In this document: in pieces, positions 17,966-26,324 of the stretch | How positions within the stretch are numbered: position 1 is the first letter of the stretch | Layout of the letters: each line of letters opens with the position of its first letter | Source of the DNA: Thalassotalea loyana | Lineage (GTDB): Bacteria > Pseudomonadota > Gammaproteobacteria > Enterobacterales > Alteromonadaceae | Assembly: GCF_030161435.1 (NCBI RefSeq) | Contig: NZ_BSSV01000008.1 | Location: forward strand, 62,001-126,000 | Length of the DNA stretch: 64,000 nucleotides | Direction of reading: 5' to 3' | Notes under the pieces: generated by a model | What the model was told of the DNA's origin: nothing | Seen by the model: the letters and a program-made list of their open reading frames with translations, nothing else | Database searches by the model: none | Translations under genes and position numbers: made by a program

Positions 17966-20098
17966 TTAGCCAACCATTTTGATTGGAATGGTTAAAATAC
18001 GTTTACCTACGCTCTTCAACCATAAATATATCGCCCAGAATACGATAGCAACAACAGCCAACGTCATGATGGTAGTTAACGGGGAAACCATCACTTGTCC
18101 AAGCTGATAAACCGCTGTCGCCGAAAGGTACGCGATAGCAAAACACCAACTTGCAGAAAACAATGCCCATTTAGCATCGGTTTCGCTTTTTATCGCACCT
18201 AATGCCGCCGCACACGGTGTGTATAGCAAAATAAAGAGTAAGTAAGCAAAAGCCCCCAGTTGACCATCAAATTTTTGCTGCATTACGTTGAACGTGCTTT
18301 TATCAACGCCCTGCTCGCTTGCTGCAATCTCAACAGAGCTTACGTCACCGATATCGGTGCCTAATGGATCTTGTGCCTCTATGCCTGCAATGTTGTCGGT
18401 AATGGTCGCTAGCGCTTCATGCCATCGTTCACTGAAGTCTAATTCCCCCGAATCAGTTGCAACTCCCTTGCTGTATAAATTATCTAACGTCGCAACCAAT
18501 GCTTCTTTGGCAAAAATTCCGGTAATGATCCCTACACCCGCTTCCCAGTTATCTTCTTTAATACCCATCGGTGACAGCAACGGTGTAATCGCTTTTGCAG
18601 AGACACTTAACATCGATGTTTCAGATTCTTGATGTCCAAATTGACCATCGGTACCAATCGAATTAAAAAAGTTAAGTAAACACACCACGATAACAATGGT
18701 TTTTCCCGCACCAAACACAAAAGCATGAGTACGTTGCCAAACTCGCTTAACCAAGTGTTTGATTGAAGGTACTTGATAAGCTGGCAATTCAGTAAAGGCC
18801 ATTGACGCTTGAGAATTCAAAATCGTGTATTTAAGCAAGTAGCCTGTTGCTACCGCCGCTAAAATCCCAATCAAATACAAAAGGAATACAAGATTTTGAC
18901 CAGACTCAGGAAAAAACGCCGCGGCAAATAACGCATAAACGGGCAAACGTGCACCACATGACATAAACGGCGCCATCATAATGGTGGTAATGCGTTCTCT
19001 TTCACTATCAAGAATACGCGCTGACATAATGGCAGGTACGTTACAGCCGAAACCAACAATAAGTGGGACAAACGCTTTGCCTGGCAGCCCTATTTTTTGC
19101 ATAAAGCTATCAACAACAAATGCCGCTCTCGCCAAATACCCCGATGATTCCAATATGGATAACCCAATAAACAAAGCGGCAACAACAGGAATAAAGGTCG
19201 CAACCGTTTGCATCCCCATCCCTAAGCCCTCAACAAAAGTAATCGCATAAGCTGGCATGTTATACGTCGCAATTGCTTGCATAGGATAATCAACGAAAAG
19301 CGTGCCCGCTAAAATATCGAAAAAGTCGATAAACGCGGAGCCAACATTAATTGAAAACATAAAAAGTAAATACATCATCACCAAGAAAATCGGCATGCCC
19401 ATCACAGGATGTAACGCCCATTTGTCAAACCACATGGTAGTCGGCGACTTTTTATCAATAACAGCACGACTAACGATAGACTCAACAAACCCTAGACGTT
19501 GCTGTCTTTCCGCTATTGTCATAACACGTGAATTTACGTCTTGCGAAAAATCAATAGATAAATTCTCTGGCAGTATTGATAGCTCAGGTGGCGATATCTT
19601 AGCGTGTAGGCGCTTAATCACATCAGATTTTGCGGACTTATCTATGCCATTGGCTATTATCACAGGGCAACCTAAGGCTGAACTTAGCTCATCAACATTA
19701 ATCGTTGGTGCATTTTTCTGATCGTTTTTAGTGATCACCACTAACATCGGAATGGCTAAATTAATGAGCTCAGTGGTGAGTGTTAATTGCCTTGAGAGTT
19801 GAGTTGCGTCAACCACATTAATTAAGCAACCAATCGGGTTATCCGTTAGATAGTTTTTAGTGACCTGAATATCATGGCTTTGCTGGCCTGCGCCCAGTAA
19901 ACTCGATATACCGGGTAAATCAGTAATCTTTACTTCACCTTCATCTGTGGTCATCACCGCTTGCTTTTTAGCAACCGTAACCCCACTAAAATTTCCCGTG
20001 GTTTGCTTTGCGCCCGTTAACGTATTAAACAGCGTACTTTTACCTGCATTTGCAAAGCCAACGAGGACGATTTCGTGCGTTAATGCTTCTTCTTTCAT
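17966..20098 (-). CDS. feoB: Ferrous iron transport protein B
   Basis: 710 aa from the ATG at 20098; an in-frame extension to 20128 overlaps feoA and is unlikely. N-terminal G domain: GFANAGKSTLFN (G1), TDLPGISSL (G3) and ITKND (G4 variant). The membrane domain has two Gate-like halves, including GFGCNVPAIMSAR with its conserved Cys and MMAPFMSCGARLPVYA, and a C-terminal helix set. It imports Fe(II) across the inner membrane. It is coupled to feoA, whose stop is 7 bp before this start. The extra segment near 560-590 is rich in acidic residues. Confidence 0.96.
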   Translation of the reverse strand: MKEEALTHEIVLVGFANAGKSTLFNTLTGAKQTTGNFSGVTVAKKQAVMTTDEGEVKITDLPGISSLLGAGQQSHDIQVTKNYLTDNPIGCLINVVDATQLSRQLTLTTELINLAIPMLVVITKNDQKNAPTINVDELSSALGCPVIIANGIDKSAKSDVIKRLHAKISPPELSILPENLSIDFSQDVNSRVMTIAERQQRLGFVESIVSRAVIDKKSPTTMWFDKWALHPVMGMPIFLVMMYLLFMFSINVGSAFIDFFDILAGTLFVDYPMQAIATYNMPAYAITFVEGLGMGMQTVATFIPVVAALFIGLSILESSGYLARAAFVVDSFMQKIGLPGKAFVPLIVGFGCNVPAIMSARILDSERERITTIMMAPFMSCGARLPVYALFAAAFFPESGQNLVFLLYLIGILAAVATGYLLKYTILNSQASMAFTELPAYQVPSIKHLVKRVWQRTHAFVFGAGKTIVIVVCLLNFFNSIGTDGQFGHQESETSMLSVSAKAITPLLSPMGIKEDNWEAGVGIITGIFAKEALVATLDNLYSKGVATDSGELDFSERWHEALATITDNIAGIEAQDPLGTDIGDVSSVEIAASEQGVDKSTFNVMQQKFDGQLGAFAYLLFILLYTPCAAALGAIKSETDAKWALFSASWCFAIAYLSATAVYQLGQVMVSPLTTIMTLAVVAIVFWAIYLWLKSVGKRILTIPIKMVG

Positions 20099-20105
20099 GA
20101 TGATG

Positions 20106-20336
20106 TTATTCGGTCGGTGTTTTAACAATTATTTGTTGTGCTAATTGAAACGGCAGAGCGATTTTGGTGCCGTGCAGCAATATTGCCACGGGGCCATTAA
20201 ATGGTGCTTTGTGTGCCATCATAATTTTACTGTTAGGCACTAGGCCGTTTTCTAACAGTTTTAAGGTAATGTCATCTGATTGGGGAATGCTGGTGATAAC
20301 AGCAACGGCATCGATCGGTAATTCAGCTAAATTCAT
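20106..20336 (-). CDS. feoA: Ferrous iron transport protein A
   Basis: 76 aa SH3-like protein. It starts at the ATG at 20336; upstream TTG codons add three residues and are less likely. Typical features: LKLLENGLVPNSKIMMAHKAP and a C-terminal IALPFQLAQQIIV strand pattern. FeoA is a small cytosolic partner required for FeoB activity. First gene of a feoAB operon preceded by a probable Fur box. Confidence 0.93.
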   Translation of the reverse strand: MNLAELPIDAVAVITSIPQSDDITLKLLENGLVPNSKIMMAHKAPFNGPVAILLHGTKIALPFQLAQQIIVKTPTE

Positions 20337-20348
20337 ATACAACAAGAC

Positions 20349-20363
20349 TAAGAATAATTCTCA
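20349..20363 (-). promoter_or_regulatory. Probable Fur box upstream of feoAB
   Basis: On the minus strand TGAGAATTATTCTTA, a near-perfect 7-1-7 inverted repeat (TGAGAAT-T-ATTCTTA) matching the core of Fur boxes. It lies 13 bp upstream of the feoA ATG, overlapping the expected promoter or leader. Iron-dependent repression is the expected regulation. Confidence 0.75.
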
Positions 20364-20556
20364 TTCATTGTAAAGAAGCGACACCTTCTCTACAAACCAT
20401 AAACCACTAAATACTAATCTAAATCAAATAACTAGGCTGTAACAAAACGTAAAGAAGATATTAAACTTCATCACAGTGATTAAATAATAATAAGGTAAAT
20501 TCAAACGTCACAGGATATAATAGCCAGGTTAATCATAATTTAAGTGGAAAAACCCA

Positions 20557-20910
20557 ATGACTGAAAAGTTACTTGAAGACTTTTTAAACCAAGTAAAACC
20601 AGAACAAGCCTTCTGGGCATTATGCGAACCAGAATCACAAGACTGGGTGGTACTTGATTCAATTCACTTTGAAAACACGGAAGTTATGCCATTATGGTCG
20701 AATGAAGCACTTGCTAAAGCACATTGTGTTGACGAATGGGCAAGCTATAACCCAGCAAAAATTACTGTCGCTGAATGGTTAGAGTTTTGGGTAGAAGATT
20801 TAAGTGAAGACAATATTATCATTGGTATCAACTGGGCTGATGATAACGACTGTGAAGAGCTTGGCTTAGATGAGTTTTCTCAAAAAATCGCTGAAATTGA
20901 GACGTTATAA
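20557..20910 (+). CDS. DUF2750 family protein
   Basis: 117 aa acidic soluble protein. Tryptophan-rich pattern including FWALCE, MPLWSNEALAKAHC and VAEWLEFWVEDL is characteristic of DUF2750. Function unknown. It is monocistronic: a TATAAT box lies at 20516-20521 and a perfect palindromic terminator follows. Confidence 0.83.
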   Translation: MTEKLLEDFLNQVKPEQAFWALCEPESQDWVVLDSIHFENTEVMPLWSNEALAKAHCVDEWASYNPAKITVAEWLEFWVEDLSEDNIIIGINWADDNDCEELGLDEFSQKIAEIETL

Positions 20911-20975
20911 AACGCAGTAAATACAGAAAATTCAGTTAGCGTGCCCTTAATTAGCAATAATAAGCGCGAATAAAA

Positions 20976-21001
20976 AAGGTCAGCATATGCTGACCTTTTT
21001 C
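20976..21001. terminator. Bidirectional terminator between DUF2750 and the iorB gene
   Basis: AGGTCAGCATATGCTGACCT is a perfect 20-base palindrome flanked by A and T runs. It can end both the rightward DUF2750 transcript and the leftward molybdenum-hydroxylase operon. Confidence 0.9.
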
Positions 21002-21003
21002 GT

Positions 21004-23295
21004 TTAAATCGACATCGATTTATTGACCGGTAAATCTCGAATTCGTTTACCACAAGCGTGATAAATGGCATTCGTAATACTCGGAATAATTGGCGGAACA
21101 CCCGGCTCACCAACACCACCCGGTGGTTCTGGCGAATCGACTAAATGCACGTACATAGGCGGTGACTGATGCATACGTGTAACTGGCGCATCATGGAAGT
21201 TTGACTGCTCAACCTTGCCATCTTTCGTGGTAATTTCGCCCATTAAGGTGATCGATAATCCAAAAATCATCGCCCCTTCCATTTGCGACTTAACTCTGTC
21301 TGGCGTTACAGCGACACCACAGTCAATCGCGGTATGCATTTCCAATACTTTCACCGTATTGTTGTTAACTTCAACCTTGGTTGCCGCAGCAACATAAGAG
21401 CCAAAGCTTCTCAAAAAGCCGATACCCCAACCTTGATTGTCTGGTAAAGACTCTTCAACATTCGCTTTGTCACTAATCAGGTTGATCAACGACTTCATAC
21501 GTTTTACGTCAATTGGGTGAGTCTCGTAACTCATGCCATAGTTGGTGTAGTTAAAGCCCTCTGGCTGTAAGTCAATCATACGGTCAGAGCCTAGTAGGTT
21601 TAACCACATTTGACGTGTTGAAATATTCGCTTTAACCGCAAGCTCATCAACAAAAGAGCCCAATGCAAAGCCATTATTGATACAAGCAACAGAACGAACC
21701 CAGCCCGTTCTAATATGCGTTGAAACCGTCTGGGTTTCACACATCATATTGTTCATTTCAAACGGCGTATCACCAAAACCAACCGATAGGTCACTATGGC
21801 TTGGCATATCTTGTTTGTCGTTAAAGATCCAACCAATTGGTGGGTAAGCAACGCGCTGTATCCAGTAATCTGCGCGATTATCATCGGTTAATTCAGCTTT
21901 AACATAGTTAGCTGAAATTGAATGATAGAAACCGTGCTGAATATCATCTTCACGCGTCCAAACCACTTTAACTGGTCGTTTGGTTTTTTGTGCTAATTCA
22001 ACCGCTTCAATAATAAAGTCAGCTTTTGATTTACGACCAAAAGCACCGCCCATTAGGGTTAAGTTAAGCTCAATATTGTCCACTTTCTCTTGTGGAATAC
22101 CTAACTCACCAGCCACCAAGCCTTGCGCCCATTGCGGGTTTTGTGTGCCCGCCCAAATGGTACACTTGGTGTTTTCACCACTGCCAGTCACAATCGCTGT
22201 CGCACTTGGTGTTTCCATTGGCGTGTGGTTAATATACGGCACGGTATACGTTGCTTCTAATGTGCGGCTATCATCATATTTATGGCCGTACACGTCGCCT
22301 TTTTCTCGAACCGATACCCCTTTGGCATTTACCTTATCAACAAGCTCTTGCTGATATTGCTTGGTATTGTGAACTGCATTTGCGCCGTCATCCCAGTCAA
22401 TTTTGAGTTGCTTACGACCTTGATGAGCAGCCCATGTGTTGGTGGCTAATACCGCAACACCCGATAACGGCAATACACTTACAGGCATGCTTCGGTCTTT
22501 TAACTGAATAACGTCAACCACACCTTTCACTTTAAGGGCTTCGGTGGCGTCAAAAGACTTCACTTTACCACCAACAACAGGTGGACGAGCGATACTTGCG
22601 ATCAGCATGTCCGGTAGCTGAATATCTTGCGCGTAAATCGCTTTACCTGCGGCAATATCATCAATATTAAAGAGTTTTACTTCCTTACCAATAAACTTAA
22701 ATTGATCAGGAGATTTTAGCTTCACCGCTTCTGGTTTTGGTGCCTCTAATTGGCTAGCTGCCATTGCCAATGCGCCAAAGCCTAACATTTCACCAGTGAC
22801 TAGATTTTTCACTGCGTGATTTTCTGCTTTCACTTTTGCTAACGGCATGCCCCACTTGTTGGCCGCAGCCTGCTCAAGCATTTGACGTGCACTTGCGCCG
22901 ATTTGACGCATTTGAATGTATTGATTACGAATAGAAGTAGAACCCGCCGTACCCTGTGCACCATAGCGTTTGTCAGCCTTGCCCTGCACCATAACTACTT
23001 GGTCCCACTCGGCCTCAAGCTCGTCGGCAATCATTTGCGGTACTGACGTGTGAATACCTTGGCCCATTTCTGCGCGGTGACAAACAATTGATGTTTTACC
23101 GTCATTATCAATCGCAACAAAAAAGTTTAACGCATGTTCGGTTTTATCTTTTGCCGTTTGGCCACTTGCCAAAGCTGAAAAGCCAGGTAATGACAAACCA
23201 AGTACTAACGCACTTGAACCTAGGCCTAACCCTTGAACAAAGCGACGACGACTGACATTAACGATCGACGTTTGTGGTGATTTGATCTTATCCAT
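21004..23295 (-). CDS. Molybdopterin-binding subunit of a two-component xanthine-dehydrogenase-family oxidoreductase (IorB-like)
   Basis: 763 aa. A twin-arginine-like leader (RRRFVQGLGLGSSALVLGL) suggests Tat export of the folded cofactor-loaded complex. Molybdopterin-cytosine-dinucleotide domains contain CHRAEMGQGIHTSVPQ, GGAFGRKSKADF, HIRTGWVRSV and the C-terminal PPGGVGEPGVPP with the catalytic Glu. This resembles isoquinoline 1-oxidoreductase beta and related aldehyde dehydrogenases; no FAD subunit is encoded nearby, so electrons probably pass to a membrane carrier. Substrate unknown. It starts 11 bp after iorA. Confidence 0.88.
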   Translation of the reverse strand: MDKIKSPQTSIVNVSRRRFVQGLGLGSSALVLGLSLPGFSALASGQTAKDKTEHALNFFVAIDNDGKTSIVCHRAEMGQGIHTSVPQMIADELEAEWDQVVMVQGKADKRYGAQGTAGSTSIRNQYIQMRQIGASARQMLEQAAANKWGMPLAKVKAENHAVKNLVTGEMLGFGALAMAASQLEAPKPEAVKLKSPDQFKFIGKEVKLFNIDDIAAGKAIYAQDIQLPDMLIASIARPPVVGGKVKSFDATEALKVKGVVDVIQLKDRSMPVSVLPLSGVAVLATNTWAAHQGRKQLKIDWDDGANAVHNTKQYQQELVDKVNAKGVSVREKGDVYGHKYDDSRTLEATYTVPYINHTPMETPSATAIVTGSGENTKCTIWAGTQNPQWAQGLVAGELGIPQEKVDNIELNLTLMGGAFGRKSKADFIIEAVELAQKTKRPVKVVWTREDDIQHGFYHSISANYVKAELTDDNRADYWIQRVAYPPIGWIFNDKQDMPSHSDLSVGFGDTPFEMNNMMCETQTVSTHIRTGWVRSVACINNGFALGSFVDELAVKANISTRQMWLNLLGSDRMIDLQPEGFNYTNYGMSYETHPIDVKRMKSLINLISDKANVEESLPDNQGWGIGFLRSFGSYVAAATKVEVNNNTVKVLEMHTAIDCGVAVTPDRVKSQMEGAMIFGLSITLMGEITTKDGKVEQSNFHDAPVTRMHQSPPMYVHLVDSPEPPGGVGEPGVPPIIPSITNAIYHACGKRIRDLPVNKSMSI

Positions 23296-23306
23296 AGCGA
23301 CGCCTC

Positions 23307-23774
23307 CTATGCTTTATTGCCAGATTTTAATTGCGCGGCCTTTTTAATGGCTGCTTTAATGCGCGGATAGGTACCACAACGACAGATGTTACCCTGCATG
23401 GCGTTGTCGATATCTTCATCACTCGGATTTGCATTATTTGATAATAACGCTGCGGCATTCATAATTTGGCCAGACTGACAGTAACCACATTGTGGCACAT
23501 TAAATTCACGCCAAGTAATTTGCAGCTCATGATCGTTGTTTGGATCTAGTCCTTCGATCGTCGTCACATTTTTACCTTGGGCAAATGAGATAGGCGTAAT
23601 ACAAGAGCGCATTGCTTGTCCGTCGATGTGTACTGTGCAGGCACCACATTGCCCTGCTCCACAGCCAAACTTTGTGCCTGTAAGCTTTAGCTCATCTCGC
23701 ACAGCGTAAAGCAGCGGCATTTCCTGCTCCACGTTTAGCTCTACATCTTGATTATTTATATTTAGTTTTATCAT
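23307..23774 (-). CDS. 2Fe-2S subunit of the same oxidoreductase (IorA-like)
   Basis: 155 aa with two [2Fe-2S] sites: a plant-ferredoxin-type cluster in FGCGAGQCGACTVH with the later Cys in MRSC, and a helical domain cluster in PQCGYCQSGQ plus GNICRCGTYPRI. Length and motif order match IorA/CoxS small subunits. No signal peptide, as expected if it rides with the Tat-exported large subunit. Confidence 0.92.
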   Translation of the reverse strand: MIKLNINNQDVELNVEQEMPLLYAVRDELKLTGTKFGCGAGQCGACTVHIDGQAMRSCITPISFAQGKNVTTIEGLDPNNDHELQITWREFNVPQCGYCQSGQIMNAAALLSNNANPSDEDIDNAMQGNICRCGTYPRIKAAIKKAAQLKSGNKA

Positions 23775-23801
23775 TCGTTTGTAGCTCCAGGTCTTGATTG
23801 G

Positions 23802-24428
23802 CTAACTCAGTACAGCTAGTTGTTGTTGCCAACTTTGATAATCTTCTTCAGTATCAATATCAAATTCAGCATTGTTTACCGTTACGGGTAATACCTGCTC
23901 AAAATGTTGTTTCAATACCGCTTTAGCGCCCTCATCTCCACTTAAGTGCGCCAATTCCTCAAAATACTTTTGAGGAAAAATTACGGGCGGACTCATCCCA
24001 ACTTTGCTCGACGCGCAAATAATCTTTGAAGGATTAGCAATTGACGCTTGATAAAGTTGGCGATAGTCATCCGCCGTTAAATTAATTTGATCGCCTAAGG
24101 CAATCACCACATGACTTGTTGTGGGTAGTTTAATTTTTGCTAACGCGCGATTCTCTTCAATAACATGACGAATTGCATCGGCAATGCTCGCTCCTAACCC
24201 ATCGGTAGAAGACTTTGCGATAATCACGTGATTCATTGGGATAGCAACCTTGCTCAGGATATGCTCGTTTTCCTTGGCAAGTACCAACATAGGTGCGGCA
24301 ATATCGCTTTTCATCAGCTGGCCAAAACAATGCTCAACCAAGGTTTGTTGATTTACCATAGCCAACTGCTTCACGCCGTTGTAGCGCTGGCTTGTCCCGG
24401 CAGCAAATAGCAATCCTCTATATGGCAT
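23802..24428 (-). CDS. MobA/MocA-like nucleotidyltransferase for the molybdenum cofactor
   Basis: 208 aa NTP-transferase fold. The N-terminal LLFAAGTSQRYNGVKQL is the nucleotide-binding loop of MobA/MocA proteins; IALGDQINLTADDY and SPPVIFPQKYFEEL follow in the usual order, ending DIDTEEDY. It probably adds CMP to molybdopterin to make the dinucleotide used by the xanthine-dehydrogenase family. It overlaps the upstream xdhC-like gene by 11 bp. Confidence 0.86.
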   Translation of the reverse strand: MPYRGLLFAAGTSQRYNGVKQLAMVNQQTLVEHCFGQLMKSDIAAPMLVLAKENEHILSKVAIPMNHVIIAKSSTDGLGASIADAIRHVIEENRALAKIKLPTTSHVVIALGDQINLTADDYRQLYQASIANPSKIICASSKVGMSPPVIFPQKYFEELAHLSGDEGAKAVLKQHFEQVLPVTVNNAEFDIDTEEDYQSWQQQLAVLS

Positions 24429-25416
24429 TTTTTAACTCGCTTTTCACAATGACATTCGCTTGGGTTGTTAAATCCAGCTTTTGGTAGACACATGCATGAG
24501 CTTGACTAAGCATTGATAAGGCAATGGATTCCGGCAACTCGCCACCAATATCAAATCCAACCGGATTAAATAGCGGGATAGTTAAATCATCAAAGGTTAA
24601 CTTACCAATGCGCAACACGCGCTCAGTGCGATGACGAGGCCCTAACAATCCGCAATAACTCAGTGGTAGACTCTGGCATAACGCTAACGCCTGGCCATCT
24701 AAGGTTAAGTTGTGCGTCATAATAATCGCAACGTCAGCTTGGTTTAATACGTCGCTGCTTGCCAGCTCAGCGAAGTCTTGTTTAATAATTGAATGAGCAT
24801 TGGTGAATATACTTTTTCGACCATAACTTGGTCTTGAATCCACCAAGGTAACGTGCCAACTTAAATTTCTAGCCATATTTACCAGAGGTACAGCGTCGCT
24901 GCCTGCCCCAAAGATGACGAGTCTCACTCGAGGTTGCAAGGTAAATAGTAAACGTTGTTCACTTGAAGGTGTATTAGCTTCGACAAGTTCATTCGTTGTA
25001 TTTTCATCAGTGAAGTCAACAAGATAACGGGCTGGCTGCCCTTGCTTAAGCTGTGAATGCAAAGCCGCTAACGACTGGAAGTTATTTTCTTGGGTAAGCG
25101 GTTGTAATAGGATTTTAACCATACCACCACAGCCAATACCCAATTGCCAACTAATATCGTTGTCATCTTGCATATCATAGGTGATGATTTTGTTTTTACC
25201 CGTCGCTAAACATTCGTTGGCATGGCGCATCACGTCAGACTCTAAACAGCCGCCACTCACTAACCCAACATATTGACCCAATTCATTAATCAGCATCATA
25301 GCCCCAGCTTTTCGATAGGCTGAGCCTTGGGTTTCAATAATGGTTGCAAGTATCCACTGACACTTATCTTTATGCTTAAGCCAATGTTCAAGCAAGCTTT
25401 CTATATGGTTATCCAT
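24418..25416 (-). CDS. XdhC/CoxI-family molybdenum-cofactor insertion protein
   Basis: 332 aa. The N-terminal XdhC_CoxI domain has GSAYRKAGAMM, GLVSGGCLESDV and GIGCGGMVKILLQP; the C-terminal Rossmann-like domain has VIFGAGSDAVPLV, VTLVDSRPSY and LLGPRHRTERVL. XdhC proteins bind and sulfurate the cofactor before insertion. First gene of the leftward operon xdhC-mocA-iorA-iorB. Confidence 0.88.
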   Translation of the reverse strand: MDNHIESLLEHWLKHKDKCQWILATIIETQGSAYRKAGAMMLINELGQYVGLVSGGCLESDVMRHANECLATGKNKIITYDMQDDNDISWQLGIGCGGMVKILLQPLTQENNFQSLAALHSQLKQGQPARYLVDFTDENTTNELVEANTPSSEQRLLFTLQPRVRLVIFGAGSDAVPLVNMARNLSWHVTLVDSRPSYGRKSIFTNAHSIIKQDFAELASSDVLNQADVAIIMTHNLTLDGQALALCQSLPLSYCGLLGPRHRTERVLRIGKLTFDDLTIPLFNPVGFDIGGELPESIALSMLSQAHACVYQKLDLTTQANVIVKSELKNAI

Positions 25417-25590
25417 TAATTCTTATATAGTTTTTATCAAAGTAAGCGTTAAAAAAACGTTAAGGGATTACATCAAGCTAGCACGAACCTGACAAAGTGC
25501 CAACGAATAACGATGAGTGTCGTATTTGATACGGTAAACAACAGATAAAAAAGAGTTAAATAATAGAAGGTTAGAAAATAAAGCGCCAAA

Positions 25591-25620
25591 AAGAAAAAAG
25601 CGACTCCAGTGCGAGTCGCT
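25591..25620 (-). terminator. Terminator of the CsrB-like RNA gene
   Basis: Stem AGCGACTC (25599-25606) with GAGTCGCT (25613-25620) and a 6-base loop. On the minus strand it runs into TTTTTCTTTTT. T residues also follow on the plus strand, so it could act in both directions, but the only transcription unit reaching it is the leftward RNA. Confidence 0.9.
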
Positions 25621-25940
25621 TTTTAACTATCTAGCTTGATATATCCGTACATCAATCATCAGTCCATTCTTCTTCCTGAAGAACTATCCCTAGTATGTCC
25701 TAAGCATCCTTTCTTTGTCCTTCGCCATCCTCGGCAGCACCTCACCTTGAAATGCAGATACAAAATTTCAGCTATCCTTATCGCCATCCTGGCGTCGGTC
25801 TTCCTTGTTAACTTATCCTTAAGTTAATATACTTCCTGTGTAACTTCCTTATTACAAGTATCGTCCTGATACTTTCCTTAACGTCCTAGTTAGTTACCTT
25901 CCTAGTAAGAGGTCTTCCTGACCTTTGTCTTCCTGACAGT
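25599..25940 (-). ncRNA. csrB: CsrB/RsmZ-family regulatory RNA with about 20 GGA motifs
   Basis: No protein gene fits here. Read leftward, the sequence has about 20 GGA motifs in roughly 300 bases, mostly AGGA, many in loops of short perfect hairpins. Examples (plus-strand view): TGTC-TTCCT-GACA and AGGTC-TTCCT-GACCT (25912-25938), AAGTATC-GTCCT-GATACTT (25856-25874), TTAACTTA-TCC-TTAAGTTAA (25808-25827), CGCCA-TCC-TGGCG (25782-25794) and TTCTTC-TTCCT-GAAGAA (25667-25683). A strong terminator closes it. Length near 340 nt is close to E. coli CsrB. By family knowledge it would sequester the CsrA translational regulator. A TAATAT box at 25945-25950 suggests a start near 25938. Confidence 0.87.
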
Positions 25941-26108
25941 GATAATATTACGCTAATGGCTTTAAAGCTGAATATACTTGATCAAAAATACATTTCTTCA
26001 CAAATTTGCAACAAATTAAAAACATCCTTCAACCCCTTATAAAACATAGACTTGAGAGGATTTTAAAAAAGTCAGACTACCGAAAATCACACATATCTCC
26101 TACGTTAA

Positions 26109-26126
26109 TGTGAGACATGTCTTACA
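26109..26126. promoter_or_regulatory. GacA/UvrY/VarA-type upstream activating sequence
   Basis: TGTGAGACATGTCTTACA is an 18-bp inverted repeat matching the TGTAAG-N6-CTTACA box bound by GacA-family response regulators with one mismatch. Its centre is about 180 bp upstream of the inferred RNA start, the usual distance in rsmY/rsmZ and csrB genes. The rest of the 25941-26324 gap holds no gene that I can support. Confidence 0.72.
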
Positions 26127-26280
26127 TTGCATGTGGTGTTTTGGGAAATATGGAAGCAATGATTTTTGCTGATAATGAGTTGAAATTAGCGCGCCAGGTA
26201 ACCTTTAATCGGCCAAGAGCATTCACTCTGCTCAAATAAAGTACAATGGCAGTGTTATAAAGCTAACTTAGGAGTTTTGT

Positions 26281-26324
26281 TAAGCTTATATTGAGGTTAG
26301 GCTGAGGTTAGGTTGAGCTTATGT
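26281..26324. repeat. Short 11-bp tandem repeats
   Basis: Two near-identical units TGAGGTTAGGC and TGAGGTTAGGT, followed by TGAGCTTATGT and preceded by a weaker TAAGCTTATAT. They end at the stop codon of the DUF3626 gene. Probably slippage-derived; no function seen. Confidence 0.6.

Noticed and set aside
19302-19721. 139-codon rightward ORF opposite feoB, and similar long antisense frames in trpE, ilvI and the CBS-GGDEF-EAL gene
   Set aside because: They are antisense frames in conserved genes, without ribosome sites or recognisable domains.
21004-23774. Naming the molybdenum enzyme xanthine dehydrogenase
   Set aside because: It has separate 2Fe-2S and molybdopterin subunits with a Tat-like leader and no FAD subunit, which fits IorAB-type enzymes, not XdhABC.
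25636-25827. 63-codon rightward ORF in the csrB-like region
   Set aside because: It lies inside the hairpin row, lacks a ribosome site, and its composition reflects the TCCT motifs. Treated as a chance frame in an RNA gene.
25660-25940. The regular TCCT spacing looked like a CRISPR array or tandem repeats
   Set aside because: Units are 11-25 bp, the stems differ in sequence while only the loop motif is shared, and there are no equal-length repeats with spacers or cas genes.
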